This document shows, piece after piece, positions 15,507-23,760 of a stretch of DNA of 64,000 nucleotides. The DNA lies in NCBI RefSeq assembly GCF_000213055.1, contig NZ_CM001165.1, positions 5,726,945-5,790,944 on the forward strand. The letters are read 5' to 3'. Below the pieces are notes generated by a model, which was given only the letters and a program-made list of their open reading frames with translations, was not told the DNA's origin and ran no database searches. The DNA is from Streptomyces sp. Tu6071 (GTDB lineage: Bacteria > Actinomycetota > Actinomycetes > Streptomycetales > Streptomycetaceae). A program made the translations under genes and the position numbers. The number at the start of each line of letters is the position of its first letter. The stretch's first letter is position 1.

Positions 15507-16681
15507 GGTGCGGGCTCCGGGGCGGTACGGGTCAGGGGCGGCGCGGGCGGCGCCGCGAAGGCCGGGACGAGCCCGACGAGCACGGCGAGCGCGGGCCACA
15601 GCGGGAGGACGGGCGCGACGAGCGGCACGACGCCGGGGTGCAGCGCGGGCTCGTCCGCCAGGAGGACGAGCAGCGCGGCCACCGCGACCCCCGAGCCCGC
15701 CACGAGCCACGCCCGCACCCCCCAGGGATCGGGCCGGTACCGGCTGCGCACCGCGCGCCGCCCGCCGAGCCACAGCCCGCCCGCCGCGGCGAGCACCCCC
15801 GCCGCGAGCAGCGGGAACCCGTAGGCGGCGCCGGTGTCGGCGAGGAGCGCGTACGTCCCCGCGCAGACCCCGAGCAGGCCGCCGAGCGTCAGCGCGGCCG
15901 TCGTGCGGCGCACCGCGCGCGGCACCGAGGCGGTCCGCCCGTAGCCGCGCGCGTCCATGGCCGCCGCGAGGGAGACGGAACGTTCCAGCGCGCCCTCCAG
16001 CACCGGCAGCCCCACTTGGAGCAGCCCGCGCAGGCCCCGGTCCGGCCGCCCCCGCAGCCGCCGCGCGGCGCGCAGCCTGCGCACGTCCGCCACGAGGTGC
16101 GGCGCGAAGGTCATCGCGACGACGACGGCGAGCCCCGCCTCGTACAGCGCGCCCGGCAGCGACTTCAGGAGCCGTACCGGACTCGCGAGCGCGTTCGCCG
16201 CGCCCACGCACACGAGCAGCGTCGCGAGCCGCAGCGCGTCGTAGAAGGCGAAGAGCACCCCCTCCGCCGTCACGCGCCCGCCGAGCCGCACCCCCTGCGC
16301 CCACTCCGGCAGCGGGATCTCGGGGAGCGTGAGGAGCGTGTGGGTGCCGGGGACCGGGGAGCCGAGCAGGACGGCGAAGCCGAGGCGGATGACGAGGACG
16401 ACCACCGCGAGCCGCAGGAACGCCCCGTACGCGCGCGCCCACGGCGCCTCGGTGCGGCGCGCGGCGACGACGTAGCTCGCGACACCGACGAGGAGCGCGA
16501 GGAGCAGCGGATTCGTCGTCCGGGTCGCCGCGGCGGCGAGCCCGAGCGCCCACACCCACCAGGCACCGGCGTGCAGGAGCGGGAAGTCCCGGCGCGAGGG
16601 GGCGGGGGCGGCTCCCGTACGGGCACGGCGCCCGGGGCCCGTGCCGCCCGTGCGCGCCACCCCCGCCGTTCCGCCGCTCAC
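15503..16681 (-). CDS. ECF transporter transmembrane T component
   Basis: A 392-residue EcfT-like protein. The hallmark Ala-Arg-Gly coupling motif is present in [14 protein letters not shown], following a first ARRLRG-type helix that contacts the ATPases. There are about eight hydrophobic segments, more than the usual five to six, because the C-terminal third carries extra helices. The start GTG 16681 overlaps the SCO2322-family stop (GTGA), and its stop overlaps the ATPase start in the same way. It couples ATP hydrolysis to movement of the S component. Confidence 0.88.
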   Translation of the reverse strand: MSGGTAGVARTGGTGPGRRARTGAAPAPSRRDFPLLHAGAWWVWALGLAAAATRTTNPLLLALLVGVASYVVAARRTEAPWARAYGAFLRLAVVVLVIRLGFAVLLGSPVPGTHTLLTLPEIPLPEWAQGVRLGGRVTAEGVLFAFYDALRLATLLVCVGAANALASPVRLLKSLPGALYEAGLAVVVAMTFAPHLVADVRRLRAARRLRGRPDRGLRGLLQVGLPVLEGALERSVSLAAAMDARGYGRTASVPRAVRRTTAALTLGGLLGVCAGTYALLADTGAAYGFPLLAAGVLAAAGGLWLGGRRAVRSRYRPDPWGVRAWLVAGSGVAVAALLVLLADEPALHPGVVPLVAPVLPLWPALAVLVGLVPAFAAPPAPPLTRTAPEPAP

Positions 16682-17373
16682 GGCCGCCGTCGGCGGAGGG
16701 TCTGCCACCCGATGCCCGCGGCCAGCACGACGAGCACGCCGACACCGGCGAAGACACCGACGGAGGGGCCGTCGCCGCCGTCCTCGTGCGCCGAGGTCTC
16801 CCGCGAAGCTTCCCCGGACGGCTCCCCGGACGCCTCCTCCGACGTGGCCGCCACCTGCTCGCCGCAGCCGTGGCGCGGGTAGTCGGCGATGGCGCACAGG
16901 AGCGCCGAGGCGTCGTAGCGCAGCGGCTTCGCGACGGCGGCGAGCGCGTCGGCGGCGCTCGCGTCCCCGGCGACCCGGGCGCACGCGGTACGGGCCCGGG
17001 GCGGTCGCTCGCCGGAAGGGGCGTCCGCCGCCGTGCCGAAGTCGATGACGAGCCCCACGCGCTTGCGGCCCGCCTCGGCCTTCGTGCCCGCGCAGATCGC
17101 GGCGAAGTCCGCCGTCGCGCGCGGCCGGGTCGCGTCGCCCGCGTCCTCGCTCACCGCGAAGCGGAAACCGGCCACCTCGCCGTCGCCGGGCCGCGCGAGC
17201 GCCGGGCCGCGCGTCGCGTACTGCCACGCGCCCGCGTCCGTACGCTCCCAGAACGACCAGTACCGGTACGCGCTCGCGGCCGAGGCGGGCGCGCCGAGAC
17301 CGAGGACGCAGGCGAGCGCGGCGAGCAGAGCGAGGAGGGGGACGGCCGGTGACCTCGTGCGGCGGAGGGTCAC
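16678..17373 (-). CDS. SCO2322-family anchored surface protein
   Basis: A 231-residue protein with a signal peptide (cleavage near residue 33), an extracytoplasmic domain of about 140 residues, a Ser/Glu-rich stalk, and a C-terminal membrane helix (about 205-224) ending in RRRRP. Cysteines 94, 131, 160 and 170 could form two disulfides. The domain starts YRYWSFW (36-42), then [11 protein letters not shown], and has VGLVIDFG (106-113) and a GDASAADAL segment. I read these as the strands of a DUF4430-like beta fold in permuted order; this is inference. GTG 17373 overlaps the toroid gene stop. Likely an accessory substrate-binding protein of the ECF importer. Confidence 0.75.
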   Translation of the reverse strand: MTLRRTRSPAVPLLALLAALACVLGLGAPASAASAYRYWSFWERTDAGAWQYATRGPALARPGDGEVAGFRFAVSEDAGDATRPRATADFAAICAGTKAEAGRKRVGLVIDFGTAADAPSGERPPRARTACARVAGDASAADALAAVAKPLRYDASALLCAIADYPRHGCGEQVAATSEEASGEPSGEASRETSAHEDGGDGPSVGVFAGVGVLVVLAAGIGWQTLRRRRP

Positions 17374-18641
17374 CGCGCGGCGTTCTTCTTGTTGCGGCTG
17401 CTCAGCAGGAAGCCGATCCCGGCCCCCGCGGCGAGACCCACGCCCACGAACCACCACGGGCTCGACCCGCCGCCGTCGTCCTTCTTCTCGTCCTTGCCGG
17501 ACGAGTCGGACGTGCCGGAGTCCTTCGCCCGCACGGTCTCGCCCGCGACCGTCTTCCCGCCCGGCCCCGTCGCCGCGAGCTTCGCGGGCAGGTCGCGGCC
17601 CACGAAGTCGGCCGGGTCGGCGCCGGTCGCGTGCGCGGCCAGGATGAGCTGGGACCACGCGGCGGGACCCGTCTTCCCGGCCCACGCGGGGCCCTCGGAG
17701 CGGAGCCAGTCGACCGCCTTGCGCGCCTCCTCGGGCATCCCGGCCGCCGCGAGCGCGACGGCGGTGTCCGCGGTGTTCCCCGGGTCCGGCTTCGGCTTCG
17801 CGCCGGGCAGCGCCGTCGTCACGGCGCCGTTCTCGCCGAGGACGCCGCCGAGCCAGACGGCGCCGTTGCGCGCGGCCTCCCTCGCGGTACGGGGCATGGC
17901 GCAGGCCACGCTCCCGCCGCGCTCCTCGTGCGGCGCGGCGACGACGAAGCCCGCGCCGTAGCCGGCCGTGACGGCGGCGGCGGTCGCGTCGGCGTTCGCG
18001 ACGAGCGTGCCGTTCTTCTCGGGCTGGAACGCGAAGGCGGACCCGGCCTTGCCCGGCGACTGCTTCGCGTCGCACTTCAGCGCGAGGGAGAGCAGCGCGT
18101 CCTCGGCGGACTTCCCGCCCTTCGTCACGTCGGCCGGCTTCACACCGAGCGCGCGCAGCGCGCCGAGCACGACGGAGGTCGAGTTCGCGTCGGACGGCGA
18201 ACCGGCCGTGTACCCCCAGCCGCCGTCCTCGTTCTGCGCGGACTTCAGCCACGACAGCGCCTTCTCGGCCTCGGCCCGGTGCCCGCCGATCGCGGCGAAC
18301 GCCTGGATCGCCGCGCCCGTCTGGTTCGTGTCCACCTGGTCCTTCGGCCCGCAGTCCGCCGCGGGCTTCGCGCGGTACGGGGCGAAGGAGCCGTCCGCGC
18401 ACTGCTGCCCGACGAGCCAGTCCACCGCCTTCACCGGCAGCTTCCGGCCCGCCGCGTCGAGCGCGACGAGGGACAGGGACTGCCGCCACACCCCGTCGTA
18501 CGTGGGGTCCTGCGTCCCGAAGAGCCCTTCGGCGGGCCCCGGCGAAGCGGCGGGCGTCGCGGCGGGGGCGGGTGCCGAGGCGAGCCCGAGCGCGCCGGTG
18601 GCGACAAGGGGGACGGCGACGGCGAGGCGGCGGAGGTTCAT
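17370..18641 (-). CDS. Surface-anchored alpha/alpha-toroid (prenyltransferase/squalene-oxidase repeat) protein
   Basis: A 423-residue first gene of the ECF operon. It has a Sec signal peptide (cleavage near residue 28), then a domain of prenyltransferase/squalene-cyclase-type repeats, with QCADGSFAPY, QVDTNQTGAAIQAF, NEDGGWGY and the SPSDANSTSVVLGAL repeats that build an alpha6/alpha6 barrel. After a Ser/Lys/Asp linker comes a C-terminal membrane helix (about 395-412) and a basic tail. Cyclase catalytic DxDD is absent, so it is probably a binding barrel rather than an enzyme. Start ATG 18641 after CCAGGAG. Its place before an ECF importer suggests capture of the imported cofactor. Confidence 0.8.
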   Translation of the reverse strand: MNLRRLAVAVPLVATGALGLASAPAPAATPAASPGPAEGLFGTQDPTYDGVWRQSLSLVALDAAGRKLPVKAVDWLVGQQCADGSFAPYRAKPAADCGPKDQVDTNQTGAAIQAFAAIGGHRAEAEKALSWLKSAQNEDGGWGYTAGSPSDANSTSVVLGALRALGVKPADVTKGGKSAEDALLSLALKCDAKQSPGKAGSAFAFQPEKNGTLVANADATAAAVTAGYGAGFVVAAPHEERGGSVACAMPRTAREAARNGAVWLGGVLGENGAVTTALPGAKPKPDPGNTADTAVALAAAGMPEEARKAVDWLRSEGPAWAGKTGPAAWSQLILAAHATGADPADFVGRDLPAKLAATGPGGKTVAGETVRAKDSGTSDSSGKDEKKDDGGGSSPWWFVGVGLAAGAGIGFLLSSRNKKNAAR

Positions 18642-18943
18642 GCGGGCGGCTCCTGGCGGGGCGCGCCTGGCCGGGGGCGCGGGGATTTCGGGGCCGCACC
18701 ACTTTAGCTGGCGGGTGGTTTCGGCGGCTTTGGCGGGCAGGACCCCCGGACGGGCCCCCGCCCCATGGTGCGTGCGGGCCGCACCCGCCGCCGCCCGTCC
18801 TGACGTGCTCTTCGTCACCTCCCGCACCCGGTGTCCCACCGAGGCTACTTGCCGGTAGATTCTGGGGGCGGACGACGATCAAGGGGAACTTGTTCGGTTT
18901 TGCAGTCCCGGCGTAGGCTCGCCGGACGTTCAGGAAAGAGAGG
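18642..18943. promoter_or_regulatory. Divergent region between ECF operon and GT4 operon
   Basis: About 300 bases with start sites for both flanking operons. I searched the minus strand for a cobalamin riboswitch (B12 box) and found none. An AT-richer patch at 18840-18905 lies nearest the GT4 operon and is its likely promoter area, but no hexamers are convincing. Confidence 0.4.
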
Positions 18944-20353
18944 GTGCCTGGAGTGACCGCCGAGGCCCTGGGTGCCCGCGCCGGACTCGATCGCCCGCTG
19001 CGCATCGCCCTGCTCACCTACAAGGGGAACCCCTTCTGCGGAGGACAGGGCGTCTACGTGCGCCACCTCTCGCGCGAACTCGCCCGGCTCGGGCACGAGG
19101 TCGAGGTGCTCGGCGCCCAGCCGTACCCCGTGCTCGACGAGGGCGTCCCGCTCACCGAGGTCGCGAGCCTCGACCTCTACCGCCAGCCCGACCCCTTCCG
19201 CACCCCGCGCCGCGAGGAGTACCGGGACTGGGTCGACGCCCTGGAGGTCGCCACGATGTGGACCGGCGGCTTCCCCGAACCCCTCACCTTCAGTCTCCGC
19301 GCCCGCCGCCATCTCGCGGCCAGGCGCGGCGCGTTCGACGTCGTGCACGACAACCAGACGCTCGGGTACGGGCTGCTCGGCGGCCCCCGCGCGCTCGGCG
19401 CCCCGCTCGTGACGACGATCCACCACCCGATCACGGTCGACCGGCAGCTCGACCTCGCCGCAGCGGAGGGGCTCAAGCGGCAGCTCTCGGTGCGCCGCTG
19501 GTACGGGTTCACGCGGATGCAGAAGCGCGTCGCCCGCAGGCTGCCCTCGGTCCTCACCGTCTCGGGCACCTCGCGCGCCGAGATCGTGCGCCACCTCGGC
19601 GTCGACCCGCGCCGCGTCCACGTCGTGCACATCGGCGCCGACACCGAGCTCTTCTCGCCCGACCCCGCCGTGCCCGAGGTGCCCGGCCGGATCGTCACGA
19701 CGTCGAGCGCGGACGTCCCGCTCAAGGGCCTCGTGCACCTCGTCGAGGCGCTCGCCAAGGTCCGCGTCGAGCACCCCGGGGCGCACCTCGTCGTCGTCGG
19801 CAAGCGCGCCGAGGACGGCCCCGTCGCGCGCGCCATCGAGAAGTACGGGCTCGCCCACGCCGTCGAGTTCGTCAAGGGCATCACCGACGCGGAACTCGTC
19901 GACCTCGTGCGCTCGGCCCAGGTCTCGTGCGTGCCCTCGCTCTACGAGGGCTTCTCGCTCCCGGCGGCCGAGGCGATGGCGACGGGCACCCCGCTCGTCG
20001 CGACGACCGGCGGCGCGATCCCCGAGGTCGCGGGGCAGGACGGCGAGACGTGCCTCGCGGTGCCCCCCGGCGACGCGGGCGCGCTCGCGCAGGCCCTCGG
20101 GCGGCTCCTCGGCGACGCGGAACTGCGCGGCAGGCTCGGCGCGGCGGGCCGCGCCCGCGTACTGGAGCGCTTCACGTGGGCGCGCGCGGCCGAGGGCACG
20201 GCGGAGCGCTACCGCGCGGCGCTCGCCCGTACCCCCGCCTCCCGCCCCGTACGGCCGCTCACCCCCCGGGCCACGGGCCCCCTGGTGGCGGCCCCCGCCG
20301 TCCCCGCCCGCGAAACCGCCACCCCCGACCGCGAAAGCAGGTCCTCGTGCTGA
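18944..20353 (+). CDS. GT4 family glycosyltransferase
   Basis: A 469-residue retaining GT-B glycosyltransferase of family 4. The N-terminal acceptor domain begins LRIALLTYKGNPFCGGQGVYVRHLSREL with the glycine-rich loop; the donor domain has VSCVPSLYEGFSLPAAEAMATGTPLVATTGGAIPE, including the E-x7-E motif that binds the nucleotide sugar. The last 40 residues are a disordered Pro/Thr tail. GTG 18944 and GTG 18953 are both possible; AGAGAGG suits the latter. The stop overlaps the methyltransferase start by seven bases. It is the first of three coupled genes that probably build or modify a glycan; the sugar is unknown. Confidence 0.9.
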   Translation: MPGVTAEALGARAGLDRPLRIALLTYKGNPFCGGQGVYVRHLSRELARLGHEVEVLGAQPYPVLDEGVPLTEVASLDLYRQPDPFRTPRREEYRDWVDALEVATMWTGGFPEPLTFSLRARRHLAARRGAFDVVHDNQTLGYGLLGGPRALGAPLVTTIHHPITVDRQLDLAAAEGLKRQLSVRRWYGFTRMQKRVARRLPSVLTVSGTSRAEIVRHLGVDPRRVHVVHIGADTELFSPDPAVPEVPGRIVTTSSADVPLKGLVHLVEALAKVRVEHPGAHLVVVGKRAEDGPVARAIEKYGLAHAVEFVKGITDAELVDLVRSAQVSCVPSLYEGFSLPAAEAMATGTPLVATTGGAIPEVAGQDGETCLAVPPGDAGALAQALGRLLGDAELRGRLGAAGRARVLERFTWARAAEGTAERYRAALARTPASRPVRPLTPRATGPLVAAPAVPARETATPDRESRSSC

Positions 20354-21150
20354 CCGTCGACTTCACCCGTTTCCCGCTCGCCCCGGGCGACCGCGTGCTC
20401 GACCTGGGCTGCGGAGCCGGGCGGCACGCCTTCGAGTGCTACCGGCGCGGGGCGCGGGTCGTGGCCCTGGACCGGAACACGGAGGAGATCCGTGAGGTCG
20501 CCAAGTGGTTCGCGGCCATGGAGGAGGCGGGCGAGGTCCCGGCGGGAGCCACCGCGACCGCGATGGAGGGCGACGCGCTCGCGCTGCCCTTCCCCGACGA
20601 GTCCTTCGACGTCGTGATCATCTCCGAGGTCATGGAGCACATCCCCGACGACAAGGGCGTGCTCGCCGAGATGGTCCGCGTCCTCAAGCCCGGCGGGCGC
20701 ATCGCGGTCACGGTGCCGCGCCACTTCCCCGAGAAGGTCTGCTGGGCGCTCTCGGACGCGTACCACGAGGTCGAGGGCGGCCACATCCGCATCTACAAGG
20801 CCACCGAACTCGCCGCCAGGATGCGCGGAGCGGGCCTGCGCCCCTACGGCGCCCACCACGCGCACGCGCTGCACAGCCCCTACTGGTGGCTCAAGTGCGC
20901 CTTCGGCGTCGACAACGACAAGGCGCTCCCGGTCCGCGCGTACCACAAGCTCCTCGTCTGGGACATCATGAAGAAGCCCCGCACGACCCGGTACGCCGAA
21001 CACTTCCTCAACCCGCTGCTCGGCAAGAGCTTCGTGGCCTACGCGACGAAGCCGCACCTGCCCCACGACGCCGCGGGTCCCCACGACGCCGTGCCGGGTC
21101 CCCACGACGCCGCCCCGGCGGCCGACGACGCCGCGCCCACCGCCGTATGA
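20347..21150 (+). CDS. Class I SAM-dependent methyltransferase
   Basis: A 267-residue methyltransferase of the type-11/UbiE-like fold. SAM motif I VLDLGCGAGRHAFECYRRGA, the acidic ALDRN strand end, motif II FDVVIISEVMEHIPD and LKPGGRIAVTVP are in order. The C-terminal 30 residues are a low-complexity PHDAA repeat that may be an expanded tail. It starts at GTG 20347 inside the end of the GT4 gene and its TGA overlaps the next ATG (ATGA), so all three genes are coupled. It probably methylates a glycan or glycolipid made by the neighbour; this is inferred from context. Confidence 0.88.
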   Translation: MLTVDFTRFPLAPGDRVLDLGCGAGRHAFECYRRGARVVALDRNTEEIREVAKWFAAMEEAGEVPAGATATAMEGDALALPFPDESFDVVIISEVMEHIPDDKGVLAEMVRVLKPGGRIAVTVPRHFPEKVCWALSDAYHEVEGGHIRIYKATELAARMRGAGLRPYGAHHAHALHSPYWWLKCAFGVDNDKALPVRAYHKLLVWDIMKKPRTTRYAEHFLNPLLGKSFVAYATKPHLPHDAAGPHDAVPGPHDAAPAADDAAPTAV

Positions 21151-22214
21151 CGACGCCCCGCACCGGCCTCCCCGTCCTCCCGGGCGTCCTCACCGCCGAC
21201 GAGGCCCGCGCCACCGTCGCCGCGCTCCTCGGGCAGCAGCGCGAGGACGGGGCGCTGCCCTGGTTCCGCGGCCACCACCTCGACCCCTGGGACCACACCG
21301 AGGCCGCGATGGCGCTCGACGCGGCCGGGGAGCACGAGGCGGCGGCCCGCGCCTACGCGTGGCTCGCCCGCCACCAGAACCCGGACGGCTCCTGGTACGC
21401 GGCCTACCACGACGGCGACTTCGAGCGGCCCACCGATCGCGCGCGCGAGTCCAACTTCTGCGCGTACGTGGCGGTCGGCACCTACCACCACTGGCTCGCG
21501 ACCGGCGACACCGCCTTCCGCGAGACGATGTGGCCCGTCGTCAAGGCCGCGCTGGGCTTCGTGCTCGGGCTCCAGCAGCCCGGCGGTGAGATCGGCTGGA
21601 AGCGCGAGGCGGACGGCACCCCCGTCACGGACGCGCTCCTGACGGGCTCCTCCTCCGTCCTGCATGCCCTGCGCTGCGGCCTCGCCCTCGCCGCCGCACG
21701 CGGCGAGGCGCAACCCGACTGGGAACTCGCCGCCGGAGAACTGCGCCACGCGATCCGCCACCACCCCGAGCGCTTCCTCGACAAGAGCCGCTACTCGATG
21801 GACTGGTACTACCCCGTCCTCGGCGGCGCGCTCGAAGGCACGGAGGCGCGGGCGCGGCTCGCCGCGCGCTGGGACGAGTTCGTCGTGCCGGGCCTCGGCT
21901 GCCGCTGCGTCGTGCCCAACCCGTGGGTCACGGGCGGCGAGAGCGCCGAACTCGCGCTCGCCCTCTGGTCGGTGGGCGACACGGAGCGCGCCACCGCGAT
22001 CCTGCGGGACCTCGGGCGGCTGCGCGACCCGGAGACCGGCCTGTACTGGACGGGGTACGTGTACGAGGACGACGCCCTGTGGCCGCGTGAGCAGACGACG
22101 TGGACGGCGGGGGCGCTGCTGCTCGCGGTGGCGGCGATCGCCGGGGAGCCGGCGACGTGCGCGGTGTTCGGGGCGGGGCTCCCGGACGGGATCGCGGAGG
22201 CGGCCTGCGGGTGA
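21147..22214 (+). CDS. Six-hairpin (prenyltransferase-like toroid) protein
   Basis: A 355-residue, probably cytosolic alpha/alpha-barrel protein. Aromatic- and Gly-rich repeats such as LARHQNPDGSWYAAYHDGD, SRYSMDWYYPVLGGALEG and TGLYWTGYVYEDDALWP recall both prenyltransferase/squalene repeats and six-hairpin glycosidases or epimerases. The conserved acidic and aromatic residues facing the barrel suggest sugar binding, so a glycan-acting enzyme is more likely than a terpene cyclase; no signature confirms it. ATGA overlap with the methyltransferase places it in the GT4 operon. It ends just before a streptomycete intergenic repeat. Confidence 0.75.
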   Translation: MTTPRTGLPVLPGVLTADEARATVAALLGQQREDGALPWFRGHHLDPWDHTEAAMALDAAGEHEAAARAYAWLARHQNPDGSWYAAYHDGDFERPTDRARESNFCAYVAVGTYHHWLATGDTAFRETMWPVVKAALGFVLGLQQPGGEIGWKREADGTPVTDALLTGSSSVLHALRCGLALAAARGEAQPDWELAAGELRHAIRHHPERFLDKSRYSMDWYYPVLGGALEGTEARARLAARWDEFVVPGLGCRCVVPNPWVTGGESAELALALWSVGDTERATAILRDLGRLRDPETGLYWTGYVYEDDALWPREQTTWTAGALLLAVAAIAGEPATCAVFGAGLPDGIAEAACG

Positions 22215-22230
22215 GGAGCGGGGTGGGGCC

Positions 22231-22323
22231 GGGGCTTCGCCCCGGGCCCGCTGCGGGGCTCCGCCCCACGCCCCGGTTGTGGGGCTCCGCCCCACGCCCC
22301 GCTCCTCGAACGCCGGAGGGGCT
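22231..22323. repeat. Intergenic GGGGCTCCGCCCC repeat element, locus A
   Basis: Cluster of short hairpins: GGGGCTTCGCCCC at 22231-22243, then GGGGCTCCGCCCC-type units. A 43-base unit at 22281-22323 ends CTCCTCGAACGCCGGAGGGG. The same 43-base unit occurs twice at 44122-44214. It lies between convergent genes and may act as a terminator; similar elements are common in streptomycete spacers. Confidence 0.75.
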
Positions 22324-22347
22324 CGATAATTGCGCCGCGCCGGGGGG

Positions 22348-22629
22348 TCAGCGGCGGATGCGGCCTGCTGCCGCGTGGCCGACGGCCAGGTAGACGACGG
22401 CTGCCAGGCCGTAGCCGCAGACGACGCGCGCCCACTCCTTGTCGAAGGTGAACAGGTCGCGTGACCAGCCCGCGAGCCAGGCGGCGGCGTCGTGCACCCA
22501 CTGCACGAGGTCGTTGCCCCGGTTCGCGTCCAGGAGATACATCAGTATCCAGACGATGATGATGGCGGCCACGACATCGGCGACGAGCGCGATGATCCGG
22601 CCTATCGAGGAACCGCTTCTGGTGGACAT
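22348..22629 (-). CDS. Small two-helix membrane protein, unknown function
   Basis: A 93-residue protein with two hydrophobic segments (IIALVADVVAAIIIVWILMYLL and VVCGYGLAAVVYLAVGHAAAG) separated by an amphipathic loop, and a basic end. I do not recognise a characterised family. ATG 22629 is the likely start; a GTG at 22635 is possible. No strong ribosome site. It lies 39 bases after a streptomycete repeat and has no evident operon partner. Confidence 0.72.
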   Translation of the reverse strand: MSTRSGSSIGRIIALVADVVAAIIIVWILMYLLDANRGNDLVQWVHDAAAWLAGWSRDLFTFDKEWARVVCGYGLAAVVYLAVGHAAAGRIRR

Positions 22630-22666
22630 GGCCACCGTATTACCGCTTGTGCATGGGTGAAACGGG

Positions 22667-22700
22667 GCCGGGGACAGGCCACTTGGGACCTGTCCCCGGC
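22667..22700. terminator. Hairpin terminator
   Basis: Perfect 12-bp stem GCCGGGGACAGG/CCTGTCCCCGGC with a ten-base loop, just downstream (minus strand) of the four-helix GYGYPG-repeat protein gene. Confidence 0.75.
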
Positions 22701-22724
22701 AAGGGGCCCGTGCGGGCGCGCGGA

Positions 22725-23591
22725 TCAGCCGCGCTGGATGCCCGTCGTGTCGCGCAGGACGCCGCGCTTGCCGTCCTGGGTCTGGGCCACGAGGTCCTGG
22801 CCGCGCTGGTCAACGGCCAAGTACCAAGTGCCCGGGGTCAGTTCGGCGATCGGGGTGGGTGTGCCGTCCTCGCCGTAGATCGGGCGCGGCACGGGGACGG
22901 CGAACCAGAACGGGGCGAACTCGGCGGGCTGCGCGGCCGGCGGCGGGGTCGCCCCGGCCGGCTGCTGCTGCTGGCCCGCGGCGGGCTGCCCCGCACCCGG
23001 GTAGCCGTACCCCGGCTGCTGCGCCTGGCCCGCGCCCGGGTACCCGTAACCGGGCGGCTGCTGCTGGCCCGTGCCCGGGTAGCCGTACCCCGTCTGACCC
23101 TGCTGCTGCCCGTACGGCTGCGGCTGCGCGGGACGCGGGGCGGGGACGAGGGGGCCCTTGAGCGCGGGGACGAGGGGGCCCGCGACGGAGGCGGCGGCGA
23201 GGACGAGGGCGGCGATGAGGCCGAGGACGAGACCCGAGCCCGCCCCGATCCGCGCCACGCTCTGGACGTCGCTGAAGGAGCCCAGCGGGTCGAAGATCGT
23301 CCACAGCGCGGTCCAGGCGGCGAAGACCGTCAGGGCGGCGCCGAGCTGGCCGAGGTCCAGTCCGAGCACCTTGCGCGGCTGCGGCAGCAGCCTCGTGAGG
23401 ATGACGAGCGCGGCCCCGATGACCCCGGCAAGGTAGACACTCATCAGGAGCCCGAGACTGTCCCAGGCGTTGGGGACGCTGGTGCAACTGTCGCTGTCGC
23501 AGGAGAAGGTGCCGAGGAACGAGGCGATGAACAGCACCACCGCGGCCACGATCACCACCCCGTCGCCTCTGGTCAGAGAGCGGATGTTCAC
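22725..23591 (-). CDS. Four-helix membrane protein with GYGYPG repeats
   Basis: A 288-residue protein. The first 140 residues hold four membrane helices (VVIVAAVVLFIASFLGTF, then a loop with two cysteines, SCDSDSC, and three more helices). A Gly/Tyr/Pro/Gln low-complexity tract with repeats of GYGYPGxGQ follows (about 160-225), then a 60-residue C-terminal region with IYGEDGTPTPIAELTPGTWYLAVDQRG that looks like a small beta domain. The layout resembles actinobacterial DUF5336-type proteins. Start GTG 23591 after GAAGGACC. Role unknown; the repeats may mediate self-association at the membrane. Confidence 0.78.
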   Translation of the reverse strand: MNIRSLTRGDGVVIVAAVVLFIASFLGTFSCDSDSCTSVPNAWDSLGLLMSVYLAGVIGAALVILTRLLPQPRKVLGLDLGQLGAALTVFAAWTALWTIFDPLGSFSDVQSVARIGAGSGLVLGLIAALVLAAASVAGPLVPALKGPLVPAPRPAQPQPYGQQQGQTGYGYPGTGQQQPPGYGYPGAGQAQQPGYGYPGAGQPAAGQQQQPAGATPPPAAQPAEFAPFWFAVPVPRPIYGEDGTPTPIAELTPGTWYLAVDQRGQDLVAQTQDGKRGVLRDTTGIQRG

Positions 23592-23760
23592 GTCGTCAGG
23601 TCCTTCGTCGGCAGTGGTCGGCAAGCCGGGGCGTGCTCACCGCCGACCGTGGGTCGCAAGGTCCGTACGGCAGAGATCCCCCGAGCTCCCGAGGACCATA
23701 CCGCCACGGGACCGGGCCCGTCCGGCGGCCCCGCGCGCCCACCCCGGCACCACAGCGTTC

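Noticed and set aside
13767..16757. A 996-codon reading of the ECF ATPase gene
   Set aside because: Only the part from GTG 15506 shows ATPase sequence; the upstream extension is Arg-rich and overlaps the real T-component gene in another frame.
18642..18943. Cobalamin riboswitch before the ECF operon
   Set aside because: No B12 box or related conserved core was found, so the cobalamin idea rests on protein architecture only.
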